Part shown: positions 1 to 5,857 of the stretch, one piece after another
Position numbering within the stretch: position 1 is the stretch's first letter
How the letters are laid out: each line of letters opens with the position of its first letter
Source: Microcella sp.
Lineage (GTDB): Bacteria; Actinomycetota; Actinomycetes; Actinomycetales; Microbacteriaceae
Length of the DNA: 38,231 bases
Direction of reading: 5' to 3'
Assembly: GCF_030645145.1 (NCBI RefSeq)
Contig: NZ_JAUSMI010000070.1
Coordinates: forward strand, 1 to 38,231
Program-made: the position numbers and the translations under genes
Notes under the pieces: generated by a model
Database searches by the model: none
What the model saw: only the letters and a program-made list of their open reading frames with translations
Told to the model about the DNA's origin: nothing

Positions 1-129
1 ACGATCCAGATGATCCAGAGGTACTGAACGATGTCGGGCAACGGCGCCTCTTCCACGGTCGATTGTTCCTCACGCTATCACCGCCCTCCGACGCTCCTCC
101 GGGCCCGACACGGCGCGGGAAGACCGGTA

Positions 130-924
130 GTGTCGAGACTCGTGAACAGCCCCCTCGCCGCCGGCTCGCTCGCCGGCATGACCGCTCTCGTCACCGGCTC
201 CTCCCGCGGCATCGGCGCCGACACCGTGCGCTACTTCGCCGCCGCCGGCGCGAACGTCATCATCAACTACCGCTCGAAGGCGCCGCGCGCCGAGAAGCTG
301 CTCGCCGAGCTCGAGGCCGGCGGCACGCAGGGCCTCGCGGTGGGCGCCGACCTCACCGATCCGGCCTCCGTCGAGGCGATGATGCAGCAGGTGCAGGATC
401 GCTTCGGGCGGATCGACATCCTCGTGCTCAACGCCTCCGGCGGCATGGAGGCCGGCATGGGCGAGGACTACGCGCTGCGCCTCAACCGCGACGCGCAGGT
501 CAACGTGCTGACGAAGGCCCTCCCGCTGCTCCACGAGGGTGCGCGCATCGTGTTCGTCACGAGCCACCAGGCGCACTTCATCCGCACGGTGCCGACGATG
601 CCCGAGTACGAGCCCGTCGCCCTGTCGAAGAGAGCAGGTGAGGATGCTCTGCGCGAGTTCATCCCGCAGCTCGAGGCCGCGGGCATCGGCTTCACGGTCG
701 TCTCCGGCGACATGATCGAGGGCACGGTCACCGCGACGCTCCTCGATCGCGCCAACCCCGGGGCGATCGAGGCCCGCAAGGAGGCCGTCGGCAAGCTCTA
801 CAACGTGAGCGAGTTCGCCGCCGAGGTCGCTCAGGCCGCCGTCGACCCGGTCCCCGCGGACAACACGCGGCTCGTCGGCGACGTCGCCTACTTCACCGAG
901 TACGCGCCGACCGCGGGCGAGTAG
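130..924 (+). CDS. Atypical SDR family protein
   Basis: Rossmann-fold short-chain dehydrogenase/reductase, 264 aa, substrate unknown. The cofactor loop TGSSRGIG lies at residues 22-29 after a beta strand, NASGG matches the NAG motif, and VTSHQAH carries the usual serine. The catalytic tyrosine looks displaced: the lysine is in PVALSK (K167), but the position four residues before it is Val163, and the nearest tyrosine is Tyr160. It may therefore be a catalytically altered subfamily. I chose GTG at 130 because GGGAAGA sits about six bases upstream; the track's ATG at 31 gives a low-complexity N-terminus unlike SDRs, and GTG 142 is another option. The Nudix gene follows after 4 bases, so the two may be co-transcribed. 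Family is secure; function is not. Confidence 0.88.
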   Translation: MSRLVNSPLAAGSLAGMTALVTGSSRGIGADTVRYFAAAGANVIINYRSKAPRAEKLLAELEAGGTQGLAVGADLTDPASVEAMMQQVQDRFGRIDILVLNASGGMEAGMGEDYALRLNRDAQVNVLTKALPLLHEGARIVFVTSHQAHFIRTVPTMPEYEPVALSKRAGEDALREFIPQLEAAGIGFTVVSGDMIEGTVTATLLDRANPGAIEARKEAVGKLYNVSEFAAEVAQAAVDPVPADNTRLVGDVAYFTEYAPTAGE

Positions 925-928
925 CACC

Positions 929-1384
929 GTGGCCCCGACGCCGGGCCTGCGCCGGACATCCCGGATTCTGCTCGTCGACCCGTCGGGAGCGGCGCTCCTG
1001 TTCTTCACGGCCTCGCCCGACACGACGCGCTTCGCCCGCTGGATCACGCCGGGCGGGGGAGTGGACCCGGGGGAGTCGCACGAGCAGGCTGCGATCCGAG
1101 AGCTGTTCGAGGAGACCGGGCTCGTGGTCGAGAGCGTCGGCGATCCGGTGTGGAGCCTCGACTTCGAGGTGACGTGGGATGCCGCGGATCACGACCGCGG
1201 TCACGCCGAGTACTACCTGGTGCGCTGCGAGCGCTTCGAGGCGGTGTCGACGAACTGGACCGATGACGAGCACGTCGACGTGACCGCCCACGGGTGGTTC
1301 ACCGCGGACGAGCTGCTCGCCACCGGCCAGCCCTTCGAGCCCTACGACCTGCCGCGACTGCTGCGTTCGATCTCCGCGTCCTGA
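929..1384 (+). CDS. Nudix hydrolase
   Basis: Predicted hydrolase of a nucleoside diphosphate linked to another group; substrate not deducible. The complete Nudix box (GX5EX7REUXEEXGU) is visible as GGVDPGE, seven residues, then RELFEETGL, at about residues 43-66 of 151. The protein is a single Nudix domain of normal length with no extra domain. GTG at 929 lies four bases after the SDR stop, so translation is probably coupled. The last 43 bases overlap the end of the convergent terC gene. Confidence 0.92.
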   Translation: MAPTPGLRRTSRILLVDPSGAALLFFTASPDTTRFARWITPGGGVDPGESHEQAAIRELFEETGLVVESVGDPVWSLDFEVTWDAADHDRGHAEYYLVRCERFEAVSTNWTDDEHVDVTAHGWFTADELLATGQPFEPYDLPRLLRSISAS

Positions 1385-2397
1385 TCGACGCGGGCCGATC
1401 GCCGCCATACCGGCTCGGCCTCCGCCATCTCCTCCTCGGTCGCGATGCGGAACGGGGGAGCGTTCTCCACGACGATCTCGTGCCGGCTCTGCCCGCGCGT
1501 CGCCCGGAGGCTCGCGACGATCGAGACCGTGATGATGAGCGCGACGACCGCGAGCGAGACGCTCGTGGGGATCTTGTAAACGTCGAGCAGCAGCATCTTG
1601 ATGCCGACCCAGATGAGCACGAACGCGAGGCCGAGCTTCAGGTAGATGAATCGGTGCATGAGGTCGGCGAGCAGGAAGTACATCGCGCGCAGACCCAGGA
1701 TCGCGAAGGCGTTCGCGGTGAAGACGATGAACGGCTCGCTCGTGACGCCGAAGATGGCCGGGATGGAGTCGACGGCGAAGATGATGTCGGTCACCTCGAC
1801 GAGCACGAGCACCGCGAGCAGGGGAGTGGCGACGAGGACGCCGGCCTTGCGGATGAGGAACTTCTGCCCGTGGTACGCGTCGGTCATCGGGATGACGCGC
1901 TTGAAGGCCTTGAGGATCTTCGAGTTCGCGACGTCCATGTGCTCGTTGCGCTTCCGGATCATCATCCAGCCCGTGTAGAGCAGGAACGCCGCGAACAGGT
2001 AGAGGATCCAAGAGAACTGATCGATCAGCACGGCGCCGAGGGCGATGAAGATGCCGCGGAACACGAGCGCACCGAGCACGCCGAGGAAGAGCACGCGGTG
2101 CTGGTACTCGCGGGGCACGTGGAAGAAGGCGAAGATGATCGCCCACACGAAGACGTTGTCGACCGCGAGCGACTTCTCGATGAGGTAGCCGGCGTAGTAC
2201 TGCTGGCCCAGCTCGGCGCCGTACTCGGCCCAGATGTAGCCGCCGAAGGCGACGCCGAGCGTCACCCAGATGATCGACCACACGGCGGCCTCGCGCACGC
2301 CGATGACGTGGGCCTTCCGGTGGGCGAAGAGATCGATCGCGAGCATGGCGATGATGACGCCGAGAACGGCGAACCACAGCCAGAGGGGTACGTCCAT
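1342..2397 (-). CDS. TerC family integral membrane protein, probable Mn2+ exporter
   Basis: Multi-pass TerC/Alx family protein of 351 aa. About nine hydrophobic segments are visible, with the conserved acidic family motifs EKSLAVDNVF and VTDIIFAVDSIPA, which are thought to coordinate the metal. A cytosolic tail of about 50 residues rich in Arg/Glu follows. Members associated with yybP-ykoY leaders are Mn2+ exporters, and such a leader lies directly upstream here, so Mn2+ efflux is the best inference, although the historical name refers to tellurium resistance. ATG 2397 is preceded by AGGAG at 7-base spacing. That ribosome binding site lies in the 3' arm of a perfect 9-bp hairpin. The gene converges with and overlaps the Nudix gene. 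Confidence 0.93.
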   Translation of the reverse strand: MDVPLWLWFAVLGVIIAMLAIDLFAHRKAHVIGVREAAVWSIIWVTLGVAFGGYIWAEYGAELGQQYYAGYLIEKSLAVDNVFVWAIIFAFFHVPREYQHRVLFLGVLGALVFRGIFIALGAVLIDQFSWILYLFAAFLLYTGWMMIRKRNEHMDVANSKILKAFKRVIPMTDAYHGQKFLIRKAGVLVATPLLAVLVLVEVTDIIFAVDSIPAIFGVTSEPFIVFTANAFAILGLRAMYFLLADLMHRFIYLKLGLAFVLIWVGIKMLLLDVYKIPTSVSLAVVALIITVSIVASLRATRGQSRHEIVVENAPPFRIATEEEMAEAEPVWRRSARVDQDAEIERSSRGRS

Positions 2398-2404
2398 GAC
2401 GGAG

Positions 2405-2435
2405 CTCCTGAATGGTCGATGAGGTTATTCAGGAG
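2405..2435 (-). promoter_or_regulatory. RBS-sequestering hairpin, riboswitch expression platform of terC
   Basis: On the minus strand CTCCTGAAT (2435-2427) and ATTCAGGAG (2413-2405) form a perfect 9-bp stem with a 13-nt loop. The 3' arm includes the terC Shine-Dalgarno AGGAG. The 5' arm overlaps the CCTCCTG strand that would close aptamer P1. The two structures are mutually exclusive, which predicts that Mn2+ binding frees the RBS and turns translation on. Confidence 0.75.
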
Positions 2436-2540
2436 GTCTTTCCCGGCCGGAACGGTCAGATTCGGCCCGTGGCGCCGGATCTGCATGAGCGGATCGAAAT
2501 GACGACGCGACGCGGGTCGGGGATACTCCCCTCCGCGGAC
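2426..2540 (-). promoter_or_regulatory. yybP-ykoY (Mn2+-sensing) riboswitch aptamer
   Basis: The leader of terC, read on the minus strand, contains the family's conserved blocks in order: GGGGAGTATCC (2531-2521), then CGTCGTCATTTCG (2507-2495), then GGCCGGGAAAGACCTCC ending near 2432. These match the GGGGAGUA, GUCGUCA.UUCG and AAGACCU elements of known yybP-ykoY aptamers. A P1 stem can form between CGGAGG (2535-2530) and CCTCCTG (2436-2430). Family assignment is from remembered consensus; boundaries are approximate. Confidence 0.85.
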
Positions 2541-2647
2541 AAGTAAACCACACTTCATGCTTCTCGCGCGCTCGGCCCGGGGATCTTCTCGGCGGATTCT
2601 CGTGCGGGGCCCGCCCGGCCGAGCACGACCAGTGATGTGATGGGCGG

Positions 2648-2920
2648 ATGACCGGCCAGGGCACGCAGTACGACCTCGAGCCGACCGTCCCGGCGTTCTT
2701 CGATTCGCCGCTCTCGGTCGTCCTCATCGTCTGGTTCGTCATGCTCGCGATCGGCATCCGGTCGATCCAGCTCCAGGAGGAGCGACTGGGCGTCGGGGGA
2801 GCCACGGCCTGGATCGTCGTCGTCATCATCGGCGGTCCGCTCGGCGTCCTGGCGTGGTTCTCGCTCGGGCACCGGCCGGGATCCCCGCCGGCCCCGCACG
2901 GGCCGTCGCCGTTCTCCTGA
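2648..2920 (+). CDS. Small membrane protein, PLDc_N-like
   Basis: 90 aa with two predicted membrane segments: one around residues 22-38 (PLSVVLIVWFVMLAIG) and one around 53-72. The second, WIVVVIIGGPLGVLAWFSLG, resembles the W...P.G...Y/W...LG pattern of the phospholipase D nuclease N-terminal (PLDc_N) membrane domain. No catalytic domain follows, as is usual for stand-alone members. Function is unknown. ATG 2648 has only a weak G-rich stretch upstream. It precedes an AT-rich palindrome and a second mini membrane protein. Confidence 0.65.
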   Translation: MTGQGTQYDLEPTVPAFFDSPLSVVLIVWFVMLAIGIRSIQLQEERLGVGGATAWIVVVIIGGPLGVLAWFSLGHRPGSPPAPHGPSPFS

Positions 2921-2924
2921 AAAG

Positions 2925-2940
2925 AGCAAATATTTGCTCG
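2925..2940. promoter_or_regulatory. AT-rich perfect palindrome, possible repressor operator
   Basis: GAGCAAATATTTGCTC is a perfect 16-bp palindrome five bases after the stop of the preceding ORF. The flanks GAAAAG (2919-2924) and CTTTTC (2941-2947 region) extend the symmetry with a two-base offset. Its low GC contrasts sharply with the surroundings. With no natural loop it fits a dimeric repressor site better than a terminator, and its look recalls ArsR/SmtB-type operators, but no such regulator is nearby. Confidence 0.45.
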
Positions 2941-2967
2941 CTTTTCTCGGAGGAGCGGCGCGCGCTC

Positions 2968-3147
2968 GTGTCGATCCATCGGCGCCGGGTGGCGATGACC
3001 GGCCTGGAAGAGCTCGGCTGGTACGCCTTCGTCGTGTTCGCGCAGCTCATCGGGCCGCTCGTCTGGTTCCTGCTCGCGCGCGACGGCTACGAGAGCCTCA
3101 GCCCGGCGCCGCGGCCCTTCCTGCCGGACGACTCCCGTATCCGATAA
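2968..3147 (+). CDS. Mini membrane protein of about 50-60 aa
   Basis: Predicted single-span protein: MTGLEELGWYAFVVFAQLIG opens the core, followed by PLVWFLLARDG and a proline-rich tail. The W...GPL.WFLLAR pattern resembles the second half of a PLDc_N domain, like the neighbour upstream, but the first membrane segment is missing. It could be a true mini protein or a decayed duplicate. Start is uncertain: GTG 2968 has GGAGGAG about 12 bases upstream; ATG 2995 begins exactly at the hydrophobic core. The track's start at 2854 lies inside the previous gene and is unlikely. Function unknown. Confidence 0.45.
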   Translation: MSIHRRRVAMTGLEELGWYAFVVFAQLIGPLVWFLLARDGYESLSPAPRPFLPDDSRIR

Positions 3148-3186
3148 TCATCATTATGTCAGCTCGCCATCGAAGCGCAGAGGAAC

Positions 3187-3828
3187 TCAGCGCGCGATCG
3201 TGACGTGGATGACGCCGCTCTCGGCGACCTCGGTCGTCACCGTGCGGCCCTCCTCGAGCCTGCGCAGGTCATCCCAGAGCCGCCCGCCGCGGCCGAGCAC
3301 GATCGGCGCGATGCCGACGTGCAGTCGGTCGATGAGATCCGCGGCGAGGAACGCGCGGGCGACGCCGAGCCCTCCGCCGATCCGGATGTCGGCGTCTCCC
3401 GCGAGCTCCCGCGTTCGGGCGAGCGCGTCCCCCGGGCTCGCCGCCAGGAACTCGAACCGCGTCCCGTTCTCGAACTCGATCGGCGCGCGCTCGCGATGCG
3501 TCAGCACGAGCACGGGAACGCGGAACGGCGGCTCGTCGCCCCACCATCCGCGCCAGTCCGGGTCGTCCGGGAAGGCGTGGAGGCCGAACATGCCCGCGCC
3601 CATGATCTCGGCGCCGACCTCCTCGAAGTAGGCGGACGCGTAGCGGTCGTCGACTCCGGTCGTGCCCTCGCCCGAGGTGTCGTGCAGGACCCGTTCGCGG
3701 AAGGTCCGGGTGGCGGCGTAGTCCGCGACGAGCCTCCCCCAATCCTCGCCCATCGGGTTCTCCGGGCTCGGGTCGGCGGGCATCGCGACGCCGTCGAGCG
3801 AGACGTTCAGATCGAGTCGGACCACCAT
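3187..3828 (-). CDS. Dihydrofolate reductase-like protein (RibD C-terminal domain)
   Basis: Stand-alone RibD_C/DHFR-fold protein of 213 aa. It begins MVVRLDLNVSLDGV, the usual first strand and loop of the family, and carries the NADPH-type glycine stretch IRIGGGLGVARAFLAADLIDR followed by LHVGIAPIVLGRGGRLW. Members are generally NADPH-dependent reductases of unknown substrate, not true DHFR. I start at ATG 3828, preceded by GGAGGGGAG at a suitable distance; the track's longer ORF adds a low-complexity extension. Last gene of the proposed DUF2975-XRE-YciI-reductase operon, 17 bases after yciI. Confidence 0.87.
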   Translation of the reverse strand: MVVRLDLNVSLDGVAMPADPSPENPMGEDWGRLVADYAATRTFRERVLHDTSGEGTTGVDDRYASAYFEEVGAEIMGAGMFGLHAFPDDPDWRGWWGDEPPFRVPVLVLTHRERAPIEFENGTRFEFLAASPGDALARTRELAGDADIRIGGGLGVARAFLAADLIDRLHVGIAPIVLGRGGRLWDDLRRLEEGRTVTTEVAESGVIHVTIAR

Positions 3829-3845
3829 GACGCTGCTCCCCTCCC

Positions 3846-4181
3846 TCAGCGAGCGAGCCCGAGAAGCGGCCGCAGCTCCACGCGCCGATTGCACGCGCGG
3901 GATCCCCTGGTCGCGAGCGCGAGAGCGGCATCCCGGTCCCGCGCCTCGATGATCCAGAATCCGGCGACGTAGTCGCGCGTGTCGTGGAGCGGCCCGGGCC
4001 GGACCTCCGCCACTCCCCCGCGCCCGTCGATGACGACCGCCTCCGCGGGCGCGGTGATCCCGCCGGCGACGACCCAGTGGCCGCCTGCCTCGAGCGCCTC
4101 GTTGAAGGCGTCGATCGCCGCGGCCTCGTCGCCGGTGGCCGATCCACTCGTGTCGTCGATGACCGAGATCAGGAAGTGCAC
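3846..4181 (-). CDS. YciI family protein (YCII-related domain)
   Basis: 111-aa single-domain protein of the YCII-related family, a ferredoxin-like dimeric fold. Visible hallmarks are the N-terminal strand HFLISVIDD, the DAFNEALEAGGHWVVAGG block, and YVAGFWIIEARDRDAALALA. Function of most members is unknown; some relatives act as isomerase or muconolactone isomerase-like enzymes. Start GTG 4181 lies one base after the stop of the XRE gene, which indicates translational coupling. YciI and RibD-like genes are often neighbours in actinobacteria, which supports a joint role. Confidence 0.86.
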   Translation of the reverse strand: MHFLISVIDDTSGSATGDEAAAIDAFNEALEAGGHWVVAGGITAPAEAVVIDGRGGVAEVRPGPLHDTRDYVAGFWIIEARDRDAALALATRGSRACNRRVELRPLLGLAR

Positions 4182-4182
4182 G

Positions 4183-4410
4183 TCAGACTCCTTCGTCGTC
4201 GCGCTCGTCGGGCTCCCAGCGAAGCAGATCCCCCGGCTGGCAGTCGAGCACCGCGCACAGGGCGTCGAGCGTGCTGAACCGCACGGCCTTGGCGCGCCCG
4301 TTCTTGAGCACCGCGAGGTTGGCGGGCGTGATCCCGACGCGCTCCGCGAGCGCTCCGACGGGCATCTTGCGCCGCGCGAGCATGACATCGATGTCGACGA
4401 TGATCGCCAT
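4183..4410 (-). CDS. XRE/Cro-type transcriptional regulator
   Basis: 75-aa helix-turn-helix protein of the small HTH_26/YozG-like group. The motif runs through VGALAERVGITPANLAVLKNG, followed by RFSTLDALCAVLDCQPGDLLRWEP, the typical end of this group. ATG 4410 overlaps the DUF2975 stop in a TGATG junction. DUF2975-XRE pairs are a recurrent unit; the regulator probably binds its own promoter at 4923-4943. No effector domain is present. Confidence 0.92.
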   Translation of the reverse strand: MAIIVDIDVMLARRKMPVGALAERVGITPANLAVLKNGRAKAVRFSTLDALCAVLDCQPGDLLRWEPDERDDEGV

Positions 4411-4895
4411 CAGATCACCTCGTCGAGCTCGGAGCGCAGCTCGCGCGCCTCCCGCTCCCGAGCGATCGCCTGGGCGAGCAGGGCTCGCATGACGACGACG
4501 ACGAGCGCAACGCCCGCGATCACGAGCGACGCCCCGCACAGCAGCGCGACGACCCCCGGCGCGACCTCCCCCGGGGCGAGGGCGACCGCGAGCACGAGCA
4601 CGAGCGCCGAGAGCATGACGATCGCGCCGATGATCAGGTCGACCCACCGGAAGGCCGCGTCGCTGAAGACGGAGCCGCGGCGCACGAGGCCCAGCAGTCG
4701 CCAGACCCCGATCGCACCTACCTGCAGGCACAGGATGCTCAGCGCGGCGATCGCGACGAGCAGGATCCTCCCCCACAGCGCCTCCCCCTCGAGATCGATC
4801 CAGACCAGCGGCAGGATGACGACCTGCACGAGGACGGACCCGAGCAGGGACAGCGCGATGATCACGCGGGTCACGACGATCAGTGCCGGGCTCAT
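4410..4895 (-). CDS. DUF2975 membrane protein
   Basis: 161-aa protein with four hydrophobic segments at about residues 8-32, 43-65, 86-108 and 117-138, and a charged C-terminal helix (AREREARELRSELDEV). Topology, length and pairing with a small XRE regulator fit DUF2975. The role is unknown; by context it may sense a membrane signal and modulate the partner regulator. ATG 4895 has AGGAG six bases upstream. First gene of the proposed operon. Confidence 0.88.
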   Translation of the reverse strand: MSPALIVVTRVIIALSLLGSVLVQVVILPLVWIDLEGEALWGRILLVAIAALSILCLQVGAIGVWRLLGLVRRGSVFSDAAFRWVDLIIGAIVMLSALVLVLAVALAPGEVAPGVVALLCGASLVIAGVALVVVVMRALLAQAIAREREARELRSELDEVI

Positions 4896-4921
4896 GAGTG
4901 CTCCTATCGATCAACATCCGT

Positions 4922-4950
4922 AATCTATTGTTTTTCGATAGATCAGTCAA
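4922..4950 (-). promoter_or_regulatory. Promoter of the DUF2975-XRE-YciI operon with internal operator
   Basis: On the minus strand TTGACT (4950-4945), a 17-bp spacer and TAGATT (4927-4922) form a near-consensus sigma-70-type promoter. Within it ATCTAT and ATAGAT (4943-4938 and 4928-4923) are inverted arms around a 9-bp spacer, covering the spacer and the -10 box. A further TATCGA (4905-4910) mirrors TCGATA (4935-4940). This layout fits autorepression by the XRE protein. Confidence 0.75.
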
Positions 4951-4997
4951 GCCCCAGCTCGCGCCGCTCCCCCGGCGGCGACATCCGGATGAGCTTC

Positions 4998-5003
4998 TAG
5001 GCT
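4998..5003 (+). promoter_or_regulatory. -10 box of a probable leaderless ychJ-like mRNA
   Basis: TAGGCT ends six bases before GTG 5010, placing the expected transcription start on the start codon. No Shine-Dalgarno is visible. The opposing DUF2975 promoter lies about 50 bp away. Confidence 0.5.
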
Positions 5004-5009
5004 CGAAGC

Positions 5010-5402
5010 GTGCCCGCCGACCCGACCCCGCCGCGCCGCTGCCCCTGCACCTCGGGCCTGCTCTACGACGAGTGCTGCGGCCCGCTCCATCGAGGCGAGC
5101 GCGCCGCACCCACCGCTGAGCAGCTCATGCGCTCGCGGTTCTCCGCGTTCGCGCTCGCCGACGCCGCCTACCTCCTCGCGACGTGGCATCCCTCGACGAG
5201 GCCCGAGTCGCTCGAGCTCGACGCGTCGACGCGCTGGTACCGCCTCGACGTCCTGCGCACCGAGCGCGGTGGCCCGCTCGATCGCGACGGCGTCGTCGCC
5301 TTCGACGCCTACTACCGCTCCCCCGACGGCGCCGGCGTCCAGCACGAGGTGAGCGCCTTCCGTCGCGACGACGGCCGCTGGTTCTACGTCGCCGAGAACT
5401 GA
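5010..5402 (+). CDS. YchJ family protein with SEC-C motif
   Basis: 130 aa. The N-terminus CPCTSGLLYDECCGPLH is a SEC-C-type zinc-binding motif, and PTAEQLMRSRFSAFALADAAYLLATWHPSTRP is the signature of the YchJ/UPF0225 family. The C-terminal half has the NTF2-like end GVQHEVSAFRRDDGRWFYV. Complete and of usual length; biochemical role unknown. GTG 5010 is chosen from the family N-terminus and the -10 box six bases upstream. Confidence 0.93.
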   Translation: MPADPTPPRRCPCTSGLLYDECCGPLHRGERAAPTAEQLMRSRFSAFALADAAYLLATWHPSTRPESLELDASTRWYRLDVLRTERGGPLDRDGVVAFDAYYRSPDGAGVQHEVSAFRRDDGRWFYVAEN

Positions 5403-5416
5403 CCCCCATCCGGGGG
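5403..5416 (+). terminator. Short hairpin after ychJ-like gene
   Basis: CCCCC-ATCC-GGGGG immediately follows the TGA stop. The stem is only five G-C pairs and no T tract follows, so this is a weak candidate. Confidence 0.3.
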
Positions 5417-5476
5417 CCCGACCGCTCCGAAGAGAGGGAGCCAGCACCATCCGCTCCCCCACTCTCGGAGGTTTCA

Positions 5477-5734
5477 ATGAAGAAGGTCCTCTCCACCGCG
5501 TTCGCGACGGCCCTCGTCGCGACCGGGCTCGTCCTCGGCGGCGCGAGCGCCGCATCCGCCGCCCACTGCATCGACTCGACCGGCACCTCGCCCGGGTTCT
5601 CCTGGTTCGGCGACCACGCCCGCGCCACGACCGACGCCGAGGGCAGCAAGGCCGGCCCGCACATGGGAACTTCGGGCGCCTCGAACTGCAACGAGACGAC
5701 CGGCAACCCGTCCGAGCGGTCCTCGAACCGCTAG
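5477..5734 (+). CDS. Small secreted protein
   Basis: 85 aa. A classical Sec signal peptide is clear: MKK, a hydrophobic core (residues 5-22), then ASAASAAHC with likely cleavage after ASA or SAA. The mature part of about 57 residues is Gly/Ser/Thr/Asn-rich with two cysteines (HCIDS and SNCNE), which could form a disulfide. I recognise no family. ATG 5477 has CGGAGG five bases upstream. A strong hairpin follows the gene. Export is well supported; function is unknown. Confidence 0.8.
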   Translation: MKKVLSTAFATALVATGLVLGGASAASAAHCIDSTGTSPGFSWFGDHARATTDAEGSKAGPHMGTSGASNCNETTGNPSERSSNR

Positions 5735-5780
5735 CGGCACCGACTGCTCGCGCGGCCTCGACGACCGGCAGCGAGCGGAG

Positions 5781-5813
5781 CGACGCCCCGACCGTCCGGT
5801 GGTCGGGGCGTCG
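5781..5813. terminator. Bidirectional hairpin terminator
   Basis: CGACGCCCCGACC pairs perfectly over 13 bp with GGTCGGGGCGTCG across a 7-nt loop, between two convergent genes (secreted protein and PLP enzyme). There is no T tract, as is common in high-GC actinobacteria. Confidence 0.75.
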
Positions 5814-5857
5814 TCGCGTCCGGGCCCGCGGTCAGGTCGGGCGTCAGAGTGCTCCGG

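Noticed and set aside
1-27. Open codons ending TGA (…IQMIQRY stop) that could be the 3' end of an upstream gene, with a GATCCAGA tandem repeat.
   Set aside because: Only eight codons are visible; not enough to support a gene call.
31-129. N-terminal extension of the SDR from the track's ATG at 31.
   Set aside because: Low-complexity sequence unlike SDR N-termini, while GTG 130 has a good ribosome binding site.
893-2377. Long Arg/His-rich ORFs antisense to terC, dnaE, ctaD and the mur genes (for example 893-2377, 15233-17275, 26737-28968).
   Set aside because: They are high-GC shadow frames: extreme Arg/Asp/Glu/His composition, no domains, and each covers a well-supported gene on the other strand.
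3141-3165. AT-rich GATAATCATCATTATG, resembling a Fur/Zur box.
   Set aside because: The arms are spaced four bases apart instead of one, and it lies between convergent gene ends with no promoter to control.
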